DNA of 7,596 nucleotides, taken from the NCBI GenBank assembly GCA_023151145.1, contig JAKLJM010000098.1, forward strand, positions 1 to 7,596, given 5' to 3'. The notes under the pieces were generated by a model that saw only the letters and a program-made list of their open reading frames with translations, made no database searches and was not told the DNA's origin. This DNA is from Bacteriovoracaceae bacterium (lineage in GTDB: Bacteria; Bdellovibrionota; Bacteriovoracia; Bacteriovoracales; Bacteriovoracaceae). A program made the translations under genes and the position numbers. How positions within the stretch are numbered: position 1 is the first letter of the stretch; each line of letters starts with the position of its first letter. Positions 7,233 through 7,596 of the stretch are shown here, one piece after another.

Positions 7233-7315
7233 TTTTAACTCGTTCTAAATTCATGGAAGATGAGATGTCTTCCGCATTTTTAATTGCGGAAAGTGAAATG
7301 TACGTGCCTTTCCGC
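7224..7315 (-). promoter_or_regulatory. mgtE leader with five alternating complementary segments (putative translational attenuator)
   Basis: Reading the minus-strand RNA: A = GCGGAAAG (7315-7308), B = CUUUCCGCA (7293-7285), C = UGCGGAAGA (7276-7268), D = AUCUUCCAU (7261-7253), E = AUGGAAGAU (7232-7224). A:B pairs over 8 perfect bp with a 14-base loop. B:C pairs over 7 bp plus one G-U with an 8-base loop. C:D pairs over 6 bp (GGAAGA/UCUUCC) with a 7-base loop. D:E pairs over 9 perfect bp with a 20-base loop. Neighbouring helices share strands, so the RNA can hold A:B plus C:D, leaving E open, or B:C plus D:E, burying the mgtE start codon. E starts with the mgtE AUG. No U-tract follows any helix, so control of translation fits better than transcription termination. 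I do not recognise the M-box Mg2+ riboswitch here, though I cannot exclude it by eye. Confidence 0.6.
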
Positions 7316-7354
7316 TTAAGCTTTTAAAAAGTTCTTACTCGGGTGCTCGTCCAT
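7316..7354 (-). CDS. Putative leader peptide of mgtE (MDEHPSKNFLKA, 12 aa)
   Basis: This short frame starts at ATG 7354-7352 and stops at TAA 7318-7316. It has a proper Shine-Dalgarno, AGAGG at 7366-7362, with a seven-base gap, which is better than the ribosome binding site of mgtE itself. The stop is immediately followed by the first base of hairpin segment A (7315), so a ribosome finishing the peptide would cover segment A and change which leader helices form. The peptide opens with Asp-Glu-His-Pro. Acidic and proline residues near the N-terminus of a nascent chain are known, for enterobacterial MgtL (which begins MEPDP), to destabilise ribosomes when Mg2+ is low. Homology to MgtL is not claimed; the resemblance is one of composition and position. 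Without comparative data a chance ORF remains possible. Confidence 0.5.
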   Translation of the reverse strand: MDEHPSKNFLKA

Positions 7355-7393
7355 TTTATGACCTCTGGTTAGTGATTGTATTTGATGTTCTGG

Positions 7394-7422
7394 AATTTAA
7401 TGATTTTCAACAATTTTGGCAA
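7394..7422 (-). promoter_or_regulatory. Possible sigma-70 promoter for the leader peptide-mgtE transcript
   Basis: TTGCCA (7422-7417; five of six matches to TTGACA) and TAAATT (7399-7394; four of six to TATAAT) are 17 bases apart. Transcription would begin near 7387, upstream of the leader peptide's Shine-Dalgarno and just beyond the polA terminator. A second -10-like hexamer, TACAAT at 7380-7375, has no matching -35 at normal spacing. Read-through from polA is an alternative source of transcript. Confidence 0.35.
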
Positions 7423-7460
7423 CAAAAGAGCTTGCAGAGTGAAAGAATTACTCACCCTGC
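7420..7460 (-). terminator. Probable intrinsic terminator of polA
   Basis: In the minus-strand RNA, GCAGGGUGA (7460-7452) pairs with UCACUCUGC (7442-7434) over nine positions, one of them G-U, around a nine-base loop. It is followed after four bases by CUCUUUUGUU. The stem begins 13 bases past the polA stop. On the plus strand the G-U position becomes an A-C mismatch, so the hairpin is best formed in the direction expected for polA. The U-tract is interrupted, so termination may be partial. Confidence 0.55.
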
Positions 7461-7473
7461 TGCCTTTTGAATT

Positions 7474-7596
7474 TTATTTTAAATCAAACCAGTTAACCCC
7501 GATCCCCATATCAACTTTTAAAGGGACTTTAAGGCTAACGACACCTTCCATCTGACGCTTAACCATTTCTTGCATGGTTTCTAATTCTTCTTCTAC
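7474..7596 (-). CDS. polA: DNA polymerase I, C-terminal 40 residues (5' part beyond window)
   Basis: The frame enters from the window edge and ends at TAA 7476-7474. The visible 40 residues are the extreme C-terminus of a family A DNA polymerase: a helix with EELETMQEMVKRQME (the counterpart of the last helix ending in 'v...Me.a'), then LKVPLKVDMGIGVNW, matching the nearly invariant 'l.VPL.Vd.g.G.nW..AK' that closes bacterial PolA proteins, and a short FDLK tail. Pol I fills gaps during repair and removes Okazaki primers. The catalytic HDE motif lies just upstream and out of view. The identification rests on a short tail, but that tail is characteristic. mgtE follows on the same strand after a probable terminator. 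Confidence 0.85.
   Translation of the reverse strand, partial: VEEELETMQEMVKRQMEGVVSLKVPLKVDMGIGVNWFDLK

Noticed and set aside
7156..7254. Out-of-frame ORF of about 32 codons (MNLERVKNGRY..., minus strand) starting inside leader segment D and overlapping mgtE
   Set aside because: No ribosome binding site at suitable spacing, and most of it is simply mgtE read in another frame. Its AUG may matter only as a decoy.
1..7596. Mobile elements, tRNA or rRNA genes, CRISPR arrays, defence systems
   Set aside because: No transposase, integrase, att-like repeats, cloverleaf candidates or repeat-spacer arrays were seen; gene content is chromosomal core plus common transporters.

Overview
The window is AT-rich, ordinary-density bacterial chromosome. 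It carries a housekeeping core (groES-groEL, the 3' end of polA, mgtE) and accessory transport or stress genes (a Bcr/CflA-type MFS exporter, an OsmC-like gene, a ChrA-type transporter, a family 3 periplasmic binding protein). A Gram-negative host is likely: there is an exported family 3 binding protein, a Bcr/CflA exporter and a promoter resembling the E. coli sigma-32 class ahead of groESL. The low GC and protein style would suit a Bdellovibrionota/Bacteriovorax-like bacterium, but that placement is an impression, not a demonstration.

Layout. 1-697 (minus): 5' portion of a secreted family 3 solute-binding protein, cut by the window edge. 698-961: divergent intergenic region. 962-2167 (plus): MFS drug exporter, converging on groEL across a bidirectional terminator at about 2194-2225. 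2271-4227 (minus): groES then groEL, 28 bases apart, with a heat-shock-type promoter at 4283-4320. 4424-4831 (plus): OsmC-family gene interrupted by an in-frame TAA at 4748-4750; the family's C-terminal part, including the second conserved Cys, continues in the same frame to a second TAA at 4829-4831. 4834-5925 (plus): chrA-like transporter, starting two bases after that second stop. 5922-7232 (minus): mgtE, whose stop overlaps the chrA stop by 4 bases. 7233-7473: mgtE leader and polA terminator. 7474-7596 (minus): last 40 codons of polA.

The most interesting part is the mgtE leader. It contains a well-formed short ORF (MDEHPSKNFLKA, 7354-7316) with its own Shine-Dalgarno. Starting at the base after its stop codon there are five complementary segments (A to E) that can pair in two exclusive ways: A:B plus C:D, or B:C plus D:E. 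Segment E is the mgtE start codon and the bases after it, paired in a perfect 9-bp helix in the second state. This looks like a translational attenuator of a Mg2+ channel gene controlled by a leader peptide. The peptide's acidic/proline start recalls MgtL of enterobacteria, although mgtA and mgtE are unrelated transporters. The structure is visible in the sequence; the mechanism is inference.

The second point of interest is the OsmC-chrA pair. A single GAA-to-TAA type change appears to have split the OsmC gene, and chrA, which lacks an obvious ribosome binding site, may have relied on ribosomes arriving from the now unreached second stop.
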